Shown: positions 16,558 to 25,215, numbered from the stretch's first letter. The stretch is DNA of 64,000 bases from Natrinema sp046097095 (GCF_046097095.1 NZ_CP175698.1:1736001-1800000); one strand, 5' to 3'. Program-made: numbers and translations. The notes: generated by a model not told the origin, from the sequence alone.

Positions 16558-18507
16558 CTACGCCAGGCCCCAGAAGAACGCGATTCCGAGGACGGTCACG
16601 ACCGACAGCAACAGCTGTAGCGGCGCGCCGACCCGGACGAAGTCCGAGAACTTGTAGCCGCCGGGGCCGTAGACGAAGAGATTCGTCTGGTAACCGACCG
16701 GCGTGAGAAACGCCGTCGAGGCCGCGAACGTGACTGCGAGTACGAACGCGAACGGGTCGGCGTCGATCTGCGTGGCGGTTTCGACTGCGACGGGCAACAT
16801 CAACACGACGCTCGCGTTGTTGGAGATGACGCCCGTGATGAGACCGGTCGCGAGGTAGAACACCCAGAGCACGCCCAGCGTCGGCAGGAAGGTGCCGGTC
16901 GCGGCGACGAGACTGCCAAGCAGATCCGCACCGTGGGTCTGTTCTAAAGCCATCCCGAGCGGGATGATCCCCGCGAGGAGGAAGATCACATCCCACTCGA
17001 CGGCGTCGTAGATCTCGGTCGGCCGGAGAACGCCCGTCGCGACCATCGCGACAACGCCCGCCAGCGCGGTGACCATGATCGGCAGCGAAAGAGCAGTGAG
17101 CCCCTCGAGCGCGCCGATGCCGGTCGCGGCGGCGAGCGCGGAGCCGATCACGCCCCACGGGACGGCGACGAACCCGACGACGCCGGCCATGATCGCCGCC
17201 GCGTGCGGGATTTTTTCGGTCCGGTAGTCAGGCTCTTCGGGCTCGTGGGCGACGATGAAGTCGTCGGTTTGCGAGAGGCGGTCGATGCTGTCCGGCGCGG
17301 CCTGGACGAGCAGCGTGTCGCCGACGCGGATCCGACGCTCGTCCATGTTGCTCCGGACCGTCTCGCCCCGGCTGCGGAAGGCCAGCACGGTCGCATCGTA
17401 GCGCTGGCGAAAGGTCGAGCTCTCGAGGGATTCACCGACGAGAAAGGAGCCCCGCGGGACGACGATCTCGACGAGCGTTCGCTCGGGAACCTCGTCGGGC
17501 TCTAACTCCGCGTCCGTCTCGGGGCTCCCGACGAGCGTGACCGTCTCGCGATCGACGAGTTGCTGAACGGTGGCGCGGTCGGCGCGCAACCGGAGCAGAT
17601 CGCCGGCCCGAATCGTCTTCTGACCGATCGGTTCGATGAACTCCTGTCCGTCGCGGACGACCTGGAGGATGTCCGCGTCGAACTCGACGTGGTCGATGGC
17701 GTCCTCGACGGTGGTGCCGACCAGCGGCGAATCGTCGTCGACGGTGACTTCGGTCAGGTACTCCTCGATGGCGTACTCCTGGACGTAGTCCTCTTCGACG
17801 GGGACGCGCTCGGGGAGTAGTCGGTGGCCGACGGTCATGAGATAGAGACTGCCGACGACGAGGACGACGATTCCGAGCTTGGTGAACTCGAACATCGAAA
17901 AGGGGTGATCGAGCAGGCGTGCGGAGACGTCGCTCGCGAGGATGTTCGTCGAAGTGCCGATCAGCGTGAGCATGCCGCCGAACATCGAGGCGTAGGACAG
18001 CGGGATCAAGAGCTTCGATGGCGAGGTCTTTCCTTGGTGTGCGATATCGGAGATGACGGGGACGAGAATGGCGACGACCGGCGTGTTATTGATGAATCCG
18101 GAAATAGGGCCGCTGACGCCGATCGTCGCAAACAGCTGTCTGTCGAGATCGTCGCCCGCGAACGCGGACATCTTCCGCCCGATAATCTGGACGACTCCCG
18201 TCTGGCTGATCCCCGAACTGAGGATGAGCATCGCCAGCACGGTGATCGTCGCCGAATTCGAGAACCCCGACGTTCCTTCGGTCGTCGAAATGTTGGTGAC
18301 GTTTATCACCCCGTCGGTCCCCAACACCATGAGCAAGACCATGATGAGGATGGCGGTCACGTCGATCGGCAGCAGTTCGGTCACGAAAAGCACCAGCGCG
18401 ACGACGATGATCCCGAACACGACCAGCATCTCGGGGGTCACCGCGACCTCGCCGGATTCGGCGGCCAGCGGCATCGAACCGACACCGAACGGGAACAGTC
18501 CGGACAC
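16558..18507 (-). CDS. SLC13-family permease with TrkA-C domains
   Basis: A 649-residue membrane transporter. The N-terminal helices contain VTELLPIDVTAILIMVLLM and the family motif around SNSATITVLAMLILSSG; GFINNTPVVAILVPVI is the SLC13/ArsB-like substrate loop. A cytoplasmic insert at about 240-400 holds two TrkA-C-like regulatory domains (LVGTTVEDA and FLVGESLESSTFRQRY). A second membrane half follows, with NNASVVLMLPVAV. Such proteins are annotated as Na+-coupled anion (sulfate, dicarboxylate) transporters; the substrate cannot be assigned. The start could also be Met12. Confidence 0.9.
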   Translation of the reverse strand: MSGLFPFGVGSMPLAAESGEVAVTPEMLVVFGIIVVALVLFVTELLPIDVTAILIMVLLMVLGTDGVINVTNISTTEGTSGFSNSATITVLAMLILSSGISQTGVVQIIGRKMSAFAGDDLDRQLFATIGVSGPISGFINNTPVVAILVPVISDIAHQGKTSPSKLLIPLSYASMFGGMLTLIGTSTNILASDVSARLLDHPFSMFEFTKLGIVVLVVGSLYLMTVGHRLLPERVPVEEDYVQEYAIEEYLTEVTVDDDSPLVGTTVEDAIDHVEFDADILQVVRDGQEFIEPIGQKTIRAGDLLRLRADRATVQQLVDRETVTLVGSPETDAELEPDEVPERTLVEIVVPRGSFLVGESLESSTFRQRYDATVLAFRSRGETVRSNMDERRIRVGDTLLVQAAPDSIDRLSQTDDFIVAHEPEEPDYRTEKIPHAAAIMAGVVGFVAVPWGVIGSALAAATGIGALEGLTALSLPIMVTALAGVVAMVATGVLRPTEIYDAVEWDVIFLLAGIIPLGMALEQTHGADLLGSLVAATGTFLPTLGVLWVFYLATGLITGVISNNASVVLMLPVAVETATQIDADPFAFVLAVTFAASTAFLTPVGYQTNLFVYGPGGYKFSDFVRVGAPLQLLLSVVTVLGIAFFWGLA

Positions 18508-18726
18508 AGTTTACACTCCAGATTCTGTAACGATCCCGCTTGAAGCCCCCGGTTCAACGGAGCGGCAGACAGAACTCGACGCTCACGCAGCCACCGCGTT
18601 CGACGATCGCCGCGCGACGTTTCGCGAACATATTCGTCTAAATTCTCTCGAGGCAGGAACCGTAGCGGTACTCAAGTTCTATCCCCGGCGAGAGATCGTA
18701 CGGAGCGACTGAAACGAGACAGACCC

Positions 18727-19035
18727 ATGAACGAATACGCGCTCTCGATCGCGATCGCGAACACGGCGACGGTGCTGACCGGCGGTGCCGTCGCGTTGCT
18801 GGCCTACCGCGCGTTTCGCCGGACCGGCTCCACGGCGCTGCGAGCGGTCGCAATCGGTTTCGGTGTCATCGTCGCCGGCTCGGTGCTCGGCGGCGGTTTC
18901 CATCTCGTCTGGGACGCGGTGGCTCTTGGCGTCGTCCTCCAGAGCGCGGTGACCGCCCTCGGCTTTGCAATCTTGCTCTACTCGCTGTACGCCGAAACGT
19001 CAGACGTGACCGTCACCACGGAGATTCAGCTCTGA
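18727..19035 (+). CDS. Small three-helix membrane protein (DUF7521-like)
   Basis: A 102-residue protein with three hydrophobic helices (about 5-28, 38-62 and 67-88): ALSIAIANTATVLTGGAVALL, ALRAVAIGFGVIVAGSVLGGG and VLQSAVTALGFAILLYSLY. The pattern and length match small haloarchaeal membrane proteins often found beside regulator genes. No catalytic residues are evident. It is transcribed away from the SLC13 gene and towards the helicase gene. Confidence 0.65.
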   Translation: MNEYALSIAIANTATVLTGGAVALLAYRAFRRTGSTALRAVAIGFGVIVAGSVLGGGFHLVWDAVALGVVLQSAVTALGFAILLYSLYAETSDVTVTTEIQL

Positions 19036-19080
19036 CTGACAGACCGATACTGACCGCAACCGGCGGTTCGACGCCCGCGA

Positions 19081-21465
19081 CTACGGCGAGCGCCGCGACC
19101 GGAACCGCTCTAAGCCGACCTCAAGCATGTCGGGGCTGACGGGCTGGAACTCGCCGTCGTCGGGCAGATAGGGGCGGACGGAGTCCCAGCTGTCGCGGGC
19201 GTAGCGCTCGTCGAGCAGGACGCGCACGCCGACGTCCTCGGGGCTGCGGATGACGCGACCGATCGCCTGCCGGGCCTTCCGGACAGCCGGAATCGTCAAC
19301 GCGTAGGTGAAGCCGTCGCCGAACTCGTCCTCGTAAGCCCGCCGGACCGCCTTCGTTCGCGGGCTCGAGGTGTTGACGATCGGAACGCCACAGACGACCG
19401 CCGCGGCCAGTCGGTCGCCGCTGTAGTCGACGCCCTCGGTCAGCGTCCCCCGCAAACTGGTGACGAGCACCTTCCCCTCGCCGGCGAAGAACTCGTCTTT
19501 GAGCGACTGGGTGGTCTCGTCGTCGCTGGCGGCGTCGAGCAGGACCGGCTTGTCGATCCGATTCTCGAGGACGCCGGCGGCCCACTCGGCCTCGGCGTAG
19601 CTCGGCATCCCGACGAGGACGTTACCCGAGACGCGGGCGACTTTCGCGATGGCGTCCGCGTAGTGGGTTCGGGTCGGGTTCTCCTCGCCCGGCCGGCCGC
19701 GGTTGTCGTACGTGAACTTCGGGGCGGCGACCGCGAAGCTCTCGCGATTCTCTGCGGGGAAGTGGAGGCCGTAGCGGCGCTCGACGACCGGCCGGTCTTC
19801 TTCACGCGCGAGATACTGGAGGCCCGTGACGTCGGTGAAGGCGTCCATCGGCTCGAGGGTTGCGCTCATCAGGATTCCGCCGCCAAACATGCCGAGTCGG
19901 TCGCCGATCGCATCGCTTGGCACGCAGTTGTGCAGCGACAGGCGAGCATTGTACGCCCGCCGCCAGGAGTCGGCGGGTTCGGTGTCGTCCCAGGTACGCT
20001 CGAGTTCGATCTCGCGGAAGTAGTCGGTGTGGCCCCGCCGGTACCACTCGCCGAGAACGCGGCCGACGGCTGGCGCGGCGCGGGTGCGGTCCTCGTCCTC
20101 GGCCTCGTCGAGAATCCGCGCGACGACGGCACCGACGGCCTCGGCGCGGACCCAGTCGGCGTCGCCGTAGCCGGCCTCGCGGGCCCACTCGGTGAGGTCG
20201 TCCTCCGCGGGCATCCCGGGGTCACGAAGCGGGAGTTCGGCGTCCGGGAGGTCGTTCAGGTTCGACTCCCACCCCCTGTGGTTCCGGTCGAGATACGCGG
20301 TGACCCGACGGTCGAGTTCGGCTCGGAGGTCGCGGACGAACTCGAGGGTTCGGTTGAGTTCCTCGTAAGAGATGTCGCTGTCCGATAGCTCCGCGCGGAC
20401 GAGGTCGGCGTCGGCGGTCTTCGAGCCGCCCTGTGCCTGTCGGCCCTCGCGTTCGAATTTGATCGGCTGGATCACCCGCGAGAGCTCGGTTTCGGCGTCT
20501 CGGAGCGTCGCATCGGCGACGCCTTCGCTGACCAGATCACGGACGCGAGGCTCGAGCATGTGGGCCTCGTCACAGACGACGAAGGTGGAGTCGTCGAGCA
20601 AGGCACCGGTAAAGGAGCCGACGGTTCGAGGATCGAACGCGTGGTAGTAGTTGCCGATGACGACCTCAACCTCACCGAGGGCGGCCCCCATCACGGAGTG
20701 GGGGCATGTACCGTGTTTCGCCGAGCGGGCGACGAGGTCCTCGGGCGTGACCATACCGGCGGCCGTGAAGTCGTAGGGGACCGCTTCGGCGGCGGAGCCG
20801 TCCTCGTCGTCCGGCAAGTCCTCCAAGTACTGCGCGTAGAACGGGCAGTACTCGGTTTCGGCTCCGACGGGACCGCCCTCGCCGTACTCGGGTAGGTCAG
20901 GCGGATACGGCGTCGGTTCACCCGCGGTCTCGAGGAAGGTGCTCGTAGCCTGCGCGCCGCTGTCGGCCAGCCCGATCTGCTGGCTCCGGGCGCGGGCCGC
21001 CAGGTTCTGTGCCGTCGTATCGCCGCCCTCGCCGGTGAGGTCGCGGGTGCGGTCTCGCAGCGTCTCACAGCGGTCGTAGACGTTGCCGTCGTCGATCCCC
21101 GCCGCATTCTCGCGGTTGTACGGACAGACGTCGGCCTTCCCGACGAGGGTCAGCCCCGAAATCGGGTCCCAGTCGGCGGGCAAGTTCTCGTTTATCGTCT
21201 CGAGGTCGGCCTCGAACTGGCGCAGTTGCTGTTTGACGCTCGTCAGCACGAGGACACGCTCGTAGTCGGTGTCCGGATCGCGCACGAGGTCGATCCCCGC
21301 CGTGAGCGCGATCATCGTCTTCCCGGTGCCACAGGCCCCTTCGATGACGGTGTAGCCGCCCTCTCGCCCAGTCTCGATGGCGGCCTCGATGCCGTCGATC
21401 TGCGGCTCGTAGGGGCTATCGTGGCCGAACACCGTCCGCCAGTTCGTCATTCCTGCCGTACTCAT
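19081..21465 (-). CDS. XPD/Rad3-like ATP-dependent DNA helicase
   Basis: A 794-residue superfamily-2 helicase. Walker A is GACGTGKT at 43-50, the DEAH box is at 299-302, and motifs V-VI appear in LRGTLTEGVDYSGDRL and RQAIGRVIRSPEDVGV. Four cysteines (114, 133, 207 and 254) are spaced as the 4Fe-4S ligands of XPD/DinG-type 5'-3' helicases. The likely roles are DNA repair or removal of structured DNA. The ATG at 21465 is chosen because the 28 codons upstream show no family resemblance. A TATA-like element at 21512-21520 lies about 50 nt upstream. Confidence 0.92.
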   Translation of the reverse strand: MSTAGMTNWRTVFGHDSPYEPQIDGIEAAIETGREGGYTVIEGACGTGKTMIALTAGIDLVRDPDTDYERVLVLTSVKQQLRQFEADLETINENLPADWDPISGLTLVGKADVCPYNRENAAGIDDGNVYDRCETLRDRTRDLTGEGGDTTAQNLAARARSQQIGLADSGAQATSTFLETAGEPTPYPPDLPEYGEGGPVGAETEYCPFYAQYLEDLPDDEDGSAAEAVPYDFTAAGMVTPEDLVARSAKHGTCPHSVMGAALGEVEVVIGNYYHAFDPRTVGSFTGALLDDSTFVVCDEAHMLEPRVRDLVSEGVADATLRDAETELSRVIQPIKFEREGRQAQGGSKTADADLVRAELSDSDISYEELNRTLEFVRDLRAELDRRVTAYLDRNHRGWESNLNDLPDAELPLRDPGMPAEDDLTEWAREAGYGDADWVRAEAVGAVVARILDEAEDEDRTRAAPAVGRVLGEWYRRGHTDYFREIELERTWDDTEPADSWRRAYNARLSLHNCVPSDAIGDRLGMFGGGILMSATLEPMDAFTDVTGLQYLAREEDRPVVERRYGLHFPAENRESFAVAAPKFTYDNRGRPGEENPTRTHYADAIAKVARVSGNVLVGMPSYAEAEWAAGVLENRIDKPVLLDAASDDETTQSLKDEFFAGEGKVLVTSLRGTLTEGVDYSGDRLAAAVVCGVPIVNTSSPRTKAVRRAYEDEFGDGFTYALTIPAVRKARQAIGRVIRSPEDVGVRVLLDERYARDSWDSVRPYLPDDGEFQPVSPDMLEVGLERFRSRRSP

Positions 21466-21511
21466 CGTCGGTCGCTCATAGGGTTGACGGACCGAACTGG
21501 CCGCGTAATGG

Positions 21512-21520
21512 TATTTAAAC
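21512..21520. promoter_or_regulatory. Near-symmetrical TATA-like element
   Basis: The sequence tatttaaac reads as a TATA-type box on both strands. On the minus strand it lies 47-55 nt upstream of the helicase ATG; on the plus strand it lies 30-38 nt upstream of a GTG at 21550. It could serve one or both directions. Confidence 0.45.
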
Positions 21521-21549
21521 GTCAGCAAGAACGAGTCAGGCGATAGCAC

Positions 21550-21678
21550 GTGACGCTGATCGGGATCAACTGCAGTCTCGACATCAACTGCGGTCTCGAG
21601 ATTACCTGCGGTGGCGCGCGCTGTGCCGTGACGAGCGAATCGCGAGTCCCGGCACGATCCTGCGCGAGGGACGAGTGA
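21550..21678 (+). CDS. Candidate Cys-rich 42-aa peptide (tentative)
   Basis: A GTG-initiated 42-codon frame placed about 30 nt after a TATA-like element. The translated peptide contains three consecutive six-residue units, INCSLD, INCGLE and ITCGGA, with further Cys at 25 and 38. The third codon positions are GC-biased, as in genuine genes of the window. I do not recognise it. The alternative is that the 18-bp repeat is a DNA element that happens to be open in this frame, since 18 is a multiple of three. Confidence 0.25.
   Translation: MTLIGINCSLDINCGLEITCGGARCAVTSESRVPARSCARDE
21565..21618 (+). repeat. 18-bp tandem repeat, three copies
   Basis: Copies start at 21565, 21583 and 21601. The first two are atcaactgcagtctcgac and atcaactgcggtctcgag, and the third is degenerate (attacctgcggtggcgcg). 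It lies inside the candidate Cys-rich frame. Confidence 0.75.
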
Positions 21679-21751
21679 GCGCCGTAAGGCGTGAGCGAGT
21701 CGGTTGGGGAGGACGTGAAATCCCTCGTGTCCACGTGAGCAGAATGCTCTG

Positions 21752-21826
21752 CGATTACATCACCGCCTTATTTCCACGATCACACCACTGACCAACCCCC
21801 ACGATTACATCACCGTCTCAGACAGC
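21752..21826 (+). repeat. 25-bp periodic repeat, three copies
   Basis: The cores cgattacatcaccg, cgatcacaccactg and cgattacatcaccg begin at 21752, 21777 and 21802, an exact 25-base period. The middle copy is degenerate. The array ends about 90 nt before the gene at 21914. Confidence 0.65.
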
Positions 21827-21913
21827 GCAACTGGGATCTACCAGACGGCACGTCTGAACGAACCGAGCTGAGCGGAACGTAACGCCTTCCCCTCCCGACG
21901 CCCTATCCCCGCC

Positions 21914-22495
21914 ATGAGCGATACCGAATCTATCGACGTCGACCGCTGGCGCGACGAACTCGAGACGAAACGAGCCGAGAAAGACGAGTTCTTCGCCGAC
22001 CACCCGCAGTCGCCGATCCCGCCCGAGGAACGCGACGCCTTCGACGGCCTCGACTACTTTGCGCCGGACCCAACCTACCGCGTGACCGCGACCGCGACGG
22101 TCCACGACGACCCCGACGTCGTCCTGATGGACACTACCGCAGGTCGCGAGATGCGCTACCGCCGCGTCGTGACCCTCGAGTTCGACCTCTCCCGCGATGA
22201 CGACGACCTCGAGGACGGGACGTTCGAACTCGCAGGCTACGAGCAGGAGAGTCCGGGCGAACAGCCGCTGTTCGTACCGTTCCGAGACAAGACGACCGGC
22301 CAGCAGACCTACGAGGGCGGACGATACATGGAACTCGCGCCGGAGGATGAACTTTCAGACGGAGACGAGATCGTCGTCGACTTCAATCTCGCGTACTCCC
22401 CGTTCTGTGCCTACAGCGATACCTTCGACTGCCCGCTCCCGCCGGAGGAAAACTGGCTCGAGGTGGCCGTTCCGGCCGGCGAGCGGTTCGAGTAA
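21914..22495 (+). CDS. DUF1684 domain protein
   Basis: A 193-residue soluble acidic protein. WRDELETKRAEKDEFFADHPQSPI at the N-terminus and the late PLFVPFRDKTTG...YEGGRYMEL and YSPFCAYSDTFDCPLPPEENWL segments are the signature of DUF1684. That family is widespread in bacteria and haloarchaea and of unknown biochemical function. The conserved YSPFCAY and CPLPPEEN motifs near the end suggest a ligand or metal site. The length is normal. It is convergent with a methyltransferase gene. Confidence 0.88.
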   Translation: MSDTESIDVDRWRDELETKRAEKDEFFADHPQSPIPPEERDAFDGLDYFAPDPTYRVTATATVHDDPDVVLMDTTAGREMRYRRVVTLEFDLSRDDDDLEDGTFELAGYEQESPGEQPLFVPFRDKTTGQQTYEGGRYMELAPEDELSDGDEIVVDFNLAYSPFCAYSDTFDCPLPPEENWLEVAVPAGERFE

Positions 22496-22726
22496 CGACT
22501 ACGCGACGGCTGGCCGTCGAAGGGCCGAGAGCGACTCGGGAGAGCAACATATCGATACCCGTGATTTTCACTGACACCACCGGAGCGTTTCGACTCGAGT
22601 CAGCGGGCTCGACACGGGCTGTCCCGGGTGATTTAGCTCCTCGAGTGGAAATCAGGGGGTTCGAAGCGTCGGAACGGAGTCGACCGACGAACGCGGGTCA
22701 CAAGGTGATGAAGAGTCGCCGCCCCG

Positions 22727-23407
22727 TCAGGGCGCGACGCCGACGGTGAGTAACGTGCCAAACTCCCGGTACCGTTCGACCATCGCGTCACGGGTGTCCC
22801 ACTCCTCGAGTGGGAACTCGGCTTCGGCGGGGATCGCGATCTCTCGGTCGGGAATATTGTCCTGTTCGGCGACGTGGAGGCCGGCGTCGCGGAAGGCCTC
22901 GCGGTACTGCCGGCGGTCCCAGCGGGTCATCTCGACGGAGATGAACTCCTGCCACTCGTGAGAGTGGACGTTCTCCTCGTAGTAGTTGACAGCACAGTAG
23001 AAGGTGCCGCCGGGCCGGAGCACGCGGGCGATCTCGCGGAGCGTCTCGTGGGGGTCTGCGGCGTAATAGAAGGCTTCCATCGACCAGATATGGTCGATCG
23101 AGTTGTCTGCGAACGGTAGCGAGTCGAAGTCGCCAACGACGTAGCCGACGGGACCGTCGTCCGTATACTCCGCGGCGTTGCGGGCCATCTCGGGTGACCC
23201 ATCGAGGCCGTAGACCCGGCCGGCGTCTTTGGTATCGCGGAGTGCTCGTCCGGCGTAACCACTACCGCAGCCGAGATCAAGGACGGTGTCGCCGGGTTCG
23301 ACGGGGAGTCGCGCCAGCGCGTGTTTGGCGGTGTGCCAGTGGCGCTCCTCCATCCCCTTATCTCGGCCGCTCGTTGCCCAGTCGTCGAACTCCTCGCGGA
23401 CGCTCAT
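22727..23407 (-). CDS. Class I SAM-dependent methyltransferase
   Basis: A 226-residue methyltransferase of the UbiE/COQ5-like Methyltransf_11 type. Motif I is VLDLGCGSGYAGRAL, the acidic residue that binds the SAM ribose is in VYGLDGSPEMARNA, and motif II/III are seen in GDFDSLPFADNSIDHIWSM and ARVLRPGGTFYCAVNYY. The substrate is not apparent. I chose the ATG at 23407; 13 further codons upstream are open but unlikely. A palindrome with an overlapping TATA-like sequence sits about 160 nt upstream and may control this gene. Confidence 0.9.
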   Translation of the reverse strand: MSVREEFDDWATSGRDKGMEERHWHTAKHALARLPVEPGDTVLDLGCGSGYAGRALRDTKDAGRVYGLDGSPEMARNAAEYTDDGPVGYVVGDFDSLPFADNSIDHIWSMEAFYYAADPHETLREIARVLRPGGTFYCAVNYYEENVHSHEWQEFISVEMTRWDRRQYREAFRDAGLHVAEQDNIPDREIAIPAEAEFPLEEWDTRDAMVERYREFGTLLTVGVAP

Positions 23408-23761
23408 GATCGATGGGTAGGCCCCCAGAACTAAACGCGTTCGCATGCGATCCGTGTGCCCGTTCTCGGTCTCGAGTCGTCCGGCGACGGCCGGCCGTCA
23501 CTGCGTCGGCCGGTCCGATCGAACGATGACGACCGTTCTCATTGCTTTGGGAACCGGCGACAGATTCTTTAGGCTGGCCTAAATTATAACGGGTGAAGGG
23601 TCGCACTGACCGACATCCGTGGGCATCCGGATCTCGGTCTGACTCGGTGAGTCGTACTGTCCCAACCCGACCCGCTTCAGACCCTTCCTCCGCGTTCGAC
23701 ATCGAATGCGACGAGATACATCCGCACCATTAAGGGATTGCCGAAAGTTGTTCACGGCAGT
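23408..23761. other. 354-base divergent intergenic region
   Basis: Between the methyltransferase and the gene at 23762. It contains the palindrome at 23568-23583, an adjoining AT-rich aaattataac, and a second TATA-like cattaagg at 23729-23736 that suits a leaderless start at 23762. I saw no supported gene inside. Confidence 0.6.
23568..23583. promoter_or_regulatory. DtxR-type palindromic operator candidate
   Basis: The sequence tttaggctggcctaaa has perfect 7-bp inverted arms (TTTAGGC/GCCTAAA) around a TG centre. The half-site TTAGG...CCTAA is the classical core of DtxR/IdeR-family metal-dependent repressor sites, which haloarchaea use for iron and manganese control. It directly abuts a TATA-like attata at 23583-23588. 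On the minus strand it would sit over the promoter of the methyltransferase transcript. Confidence 0.5.
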
Positions 23762-24340
23762 ATGGAGTACACACTCGAAATCGACGGGACACCCGAAACC
23801 GTACCGGGTGGGACCGGCATTCTCCTCCTCCATCCGAGCACCGGTGAAACGGACCGCATCGACACTGAATTCCTCAAAACGGACACCGACAACTTCCTCG
23901 TTATCTCCACGCGAACCACCGCTCGAGAAGTCAGACAGAAACTCGAACACTACGACGTCGACGAAGAGCGCGCCGAGATCCTGGACACCTTGAGCATCGA
24001 ACGCGGCTACTCTCGGCGCTCCTCAGACACCGTCCACTACGTCGCTGCCCCCGACGATATCGACGGCATCGTCGAGCACATCGACGGCTTCCTCGACGAA
24101 CACGACGGCAAACTCCGCGTTAGTTTCGACTCCGTGACCGAACTCGCTTACTACGCCGGCGAAGATAAGGCGCTCGAGGCCGTCGAGCGAATTCTCGCGT
24201 TGCTCGTAGACCACGACGCCGTCGGCCTCTTTCACCTCTCGGAGGAGCCACACGACGAGGCGACCGTTGACGAGTTCCGCGCGCTGTTCGACGGCGTGGT
24301 CGATTTAGACGAAGACGGCAGTGTCGACGCCGAGTTCTGA
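23762..24340 (+). CDS. Haloarchaeal RecA/KaiC-fold-like protein (DUF7504 type)
   Basis: A 192-residue acidic soluble protein. The early glycine-rich TVPGGTGILLLHPSTG occupies the place of a P-loop but lacks GKS/T, and later segments (LVISTRTTAREVRQKLEHY, VRVSFDSVTELAYYAG, LLVDHDAVGLFHLSEEPHD) follow the strand order of degenerate KaiC-like ATPase domains. Such DUF7504/HTR-like proteins are common in haloarchaea and are suspected signalling partners of sensor proteins. I chose the ATG at 23762, 27-33 nt after a TATA-like cattaagg. Confidence 0.7.
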   Translation: MEYTLEIDGTPETVPGGTGILLLHPSTGETDRIDTEFLKTDTDNFLVISTRTTAREVRQKLEHYDVDEERAEILDTLSIERGYSRRSSDTVHYVAAPDDIDGIVEHIDGFLDEHDGKLRVSFDSVTELAYYAGEDKALEAVERILALLVDHDAVGLFHLSEEPHDEATVDEFRALFDGVVDLDEDGSVDAEF

Positions 24341-24393
24341 ACACGAGCGTTGTGGATCCGTTCCCGTCAGAAAATTGCACGTGCCGAGACGAT

Positions 24394-24415
24394 ACTCCAG
24401 TCGAAACGAAGGGCC
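24394..24415 (+). other. ORB-like sequence in a short intergenic gap
   Basis: The segment ctccagtcgaaacgaaggg matches the origin recognition box near 28107-28134 at 18 of 21 positions (read on the same strand), but the G-run is shorter. It lies between convergent genes, about 3.7 kb from the main ORB pair. Confidence 0.5.
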
Positions 24416-24432
24416 AGCAAGCCGACGCTGGC

Positions 24433-25215
24433 TCACTCCTCGAGCGAGTCGAACGTCTTCTCGGCCCAGCGGATCGCGTACTCGGGCCCGTGATCCAGAT
24501 ACGCATCGGTGTCGAGCGCGGCGAAGGGGGCCGGCAACTCGATCGCGTGTTTGATCGCCGCACAGGCGAGTTCCGTCGCGTCCGCGAAGTCGGTGTCACC
24601 GCGTGCGACGGCACGTGAGAGATCGGTGACGCGATCCTCGAGTCTGCTCCCGGCGTCCTGCCAGGCGTCGGCGAGTTCCGGGTGATCGCCACGCCAGTCC
24701 GCAAATACCTCGCGGGTCTGGAGGCCGACCCAGCCGTCGTAGAGCGCGGCGGCGACCTGATAAGTGCCGTTCGGATCGAGTGAGACCGCGCGATCGAGAT
24801 CGCGGTAGGTCTCCCCGAAGAACCCGATGAAGTGTTCGGGCACGTCGAGGCCCAACTGGACGAACGCCTCGGCGAGTAGAAAATCAACGAACGGCTCGGG
24901 CGAGCCCTCGACGCGCGGCTTCACGATGACTACCGGCGGATCGGTCTGGCGAGTCCAGGCGATACTGCCGTCGCCCGGCATCCCGATCGTGAGATCCGAC
25001 CCTGCATAGCGAGCGAGCAGGGTCGGCACATCGTCAGGAAGCCAGGCCGCGGGATAGGTCGTCGGCTCGAGCGCATCGACGAGCAGGCCGAGATCCTCGG
25101 CCTGTGCCGGCGGGAGCGTCTCGAAATCGCGGTCACAATCGACGACGCGAGCGGCCGGCGCGTGTGCCTCCCGGACGGCCGCGACCCGGTCCGAGAGCGC
25201 GCGGGCCTCGAACAT
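24433..25215 (-). CDS. Conserved haloarchaeal protein (DUF7089-like)
   Basis: A 260-residue soluble protein with helical composition and no membrane segments. Recognisable segments are a Pro-rich LPPAQAEDLGLLVDAL, an SDLTIGMPGDGSIAWTRQ hairpin, and an alpha-helical C-terminal half with many Trp/Tyr and Ala (ALYDGWVGLQTREVFADW). I recall it as a family confined to haloarchaea (DUF7089); function is unknown. Its ATG shares a base with the stop codon of the 29-aa membrane peptide upstream (tgatg), so the two are co-translated. Confidence 0.75.
   Translation of the reverse strand: MFEARALSDRVAAVREAHAPAARVVDCDRDFETLPPAQAEDLGLLVDALEPTTYPAAWLPDDVPTLLARYAGSDLTIGMPGDGSIAWTRQTDPPVVIVKPRVEGSPEPFVDFLLAEAFVQLGLDVPEHFIGFFGETYRDLDRAVSLDPNGTYQVAAALYDGWVGLQTREVFADWRGDHPELADAWQDAGSRLEDRVTDLSRAVARGDTDFADATELACAAIKHAIELPAPFAALDTDAYLDHGPEYAIRWAEKTFDSLEE

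Larger units (their letters stand above)
21466..21913. other. 448-base intergenic region with a promoter and two short repeat arrays
   Basis: This gap between two divergent genes holds a nearly palindromic TATA-like element (21512-21520), a possible Cys-rich small gene, an 18-bp triple repeat (21565-21618) and a 25-bp triple repeat (21752-21826). No tRNA or recognisable riboswitch was seen. Confidence 0.7.

Noticed and set aside
22640..22700. Possible tRNA T-arm (ggttcgaag)
   Set aside because: No complementary acceptor, D or anticodon stems could be paired around it.
23579..23950. 123-codon minus-strand frame across the intergenic region and the DUF7504-like gene
   Set aside because: It runs antisense to a well-supported gene and has no domain features.
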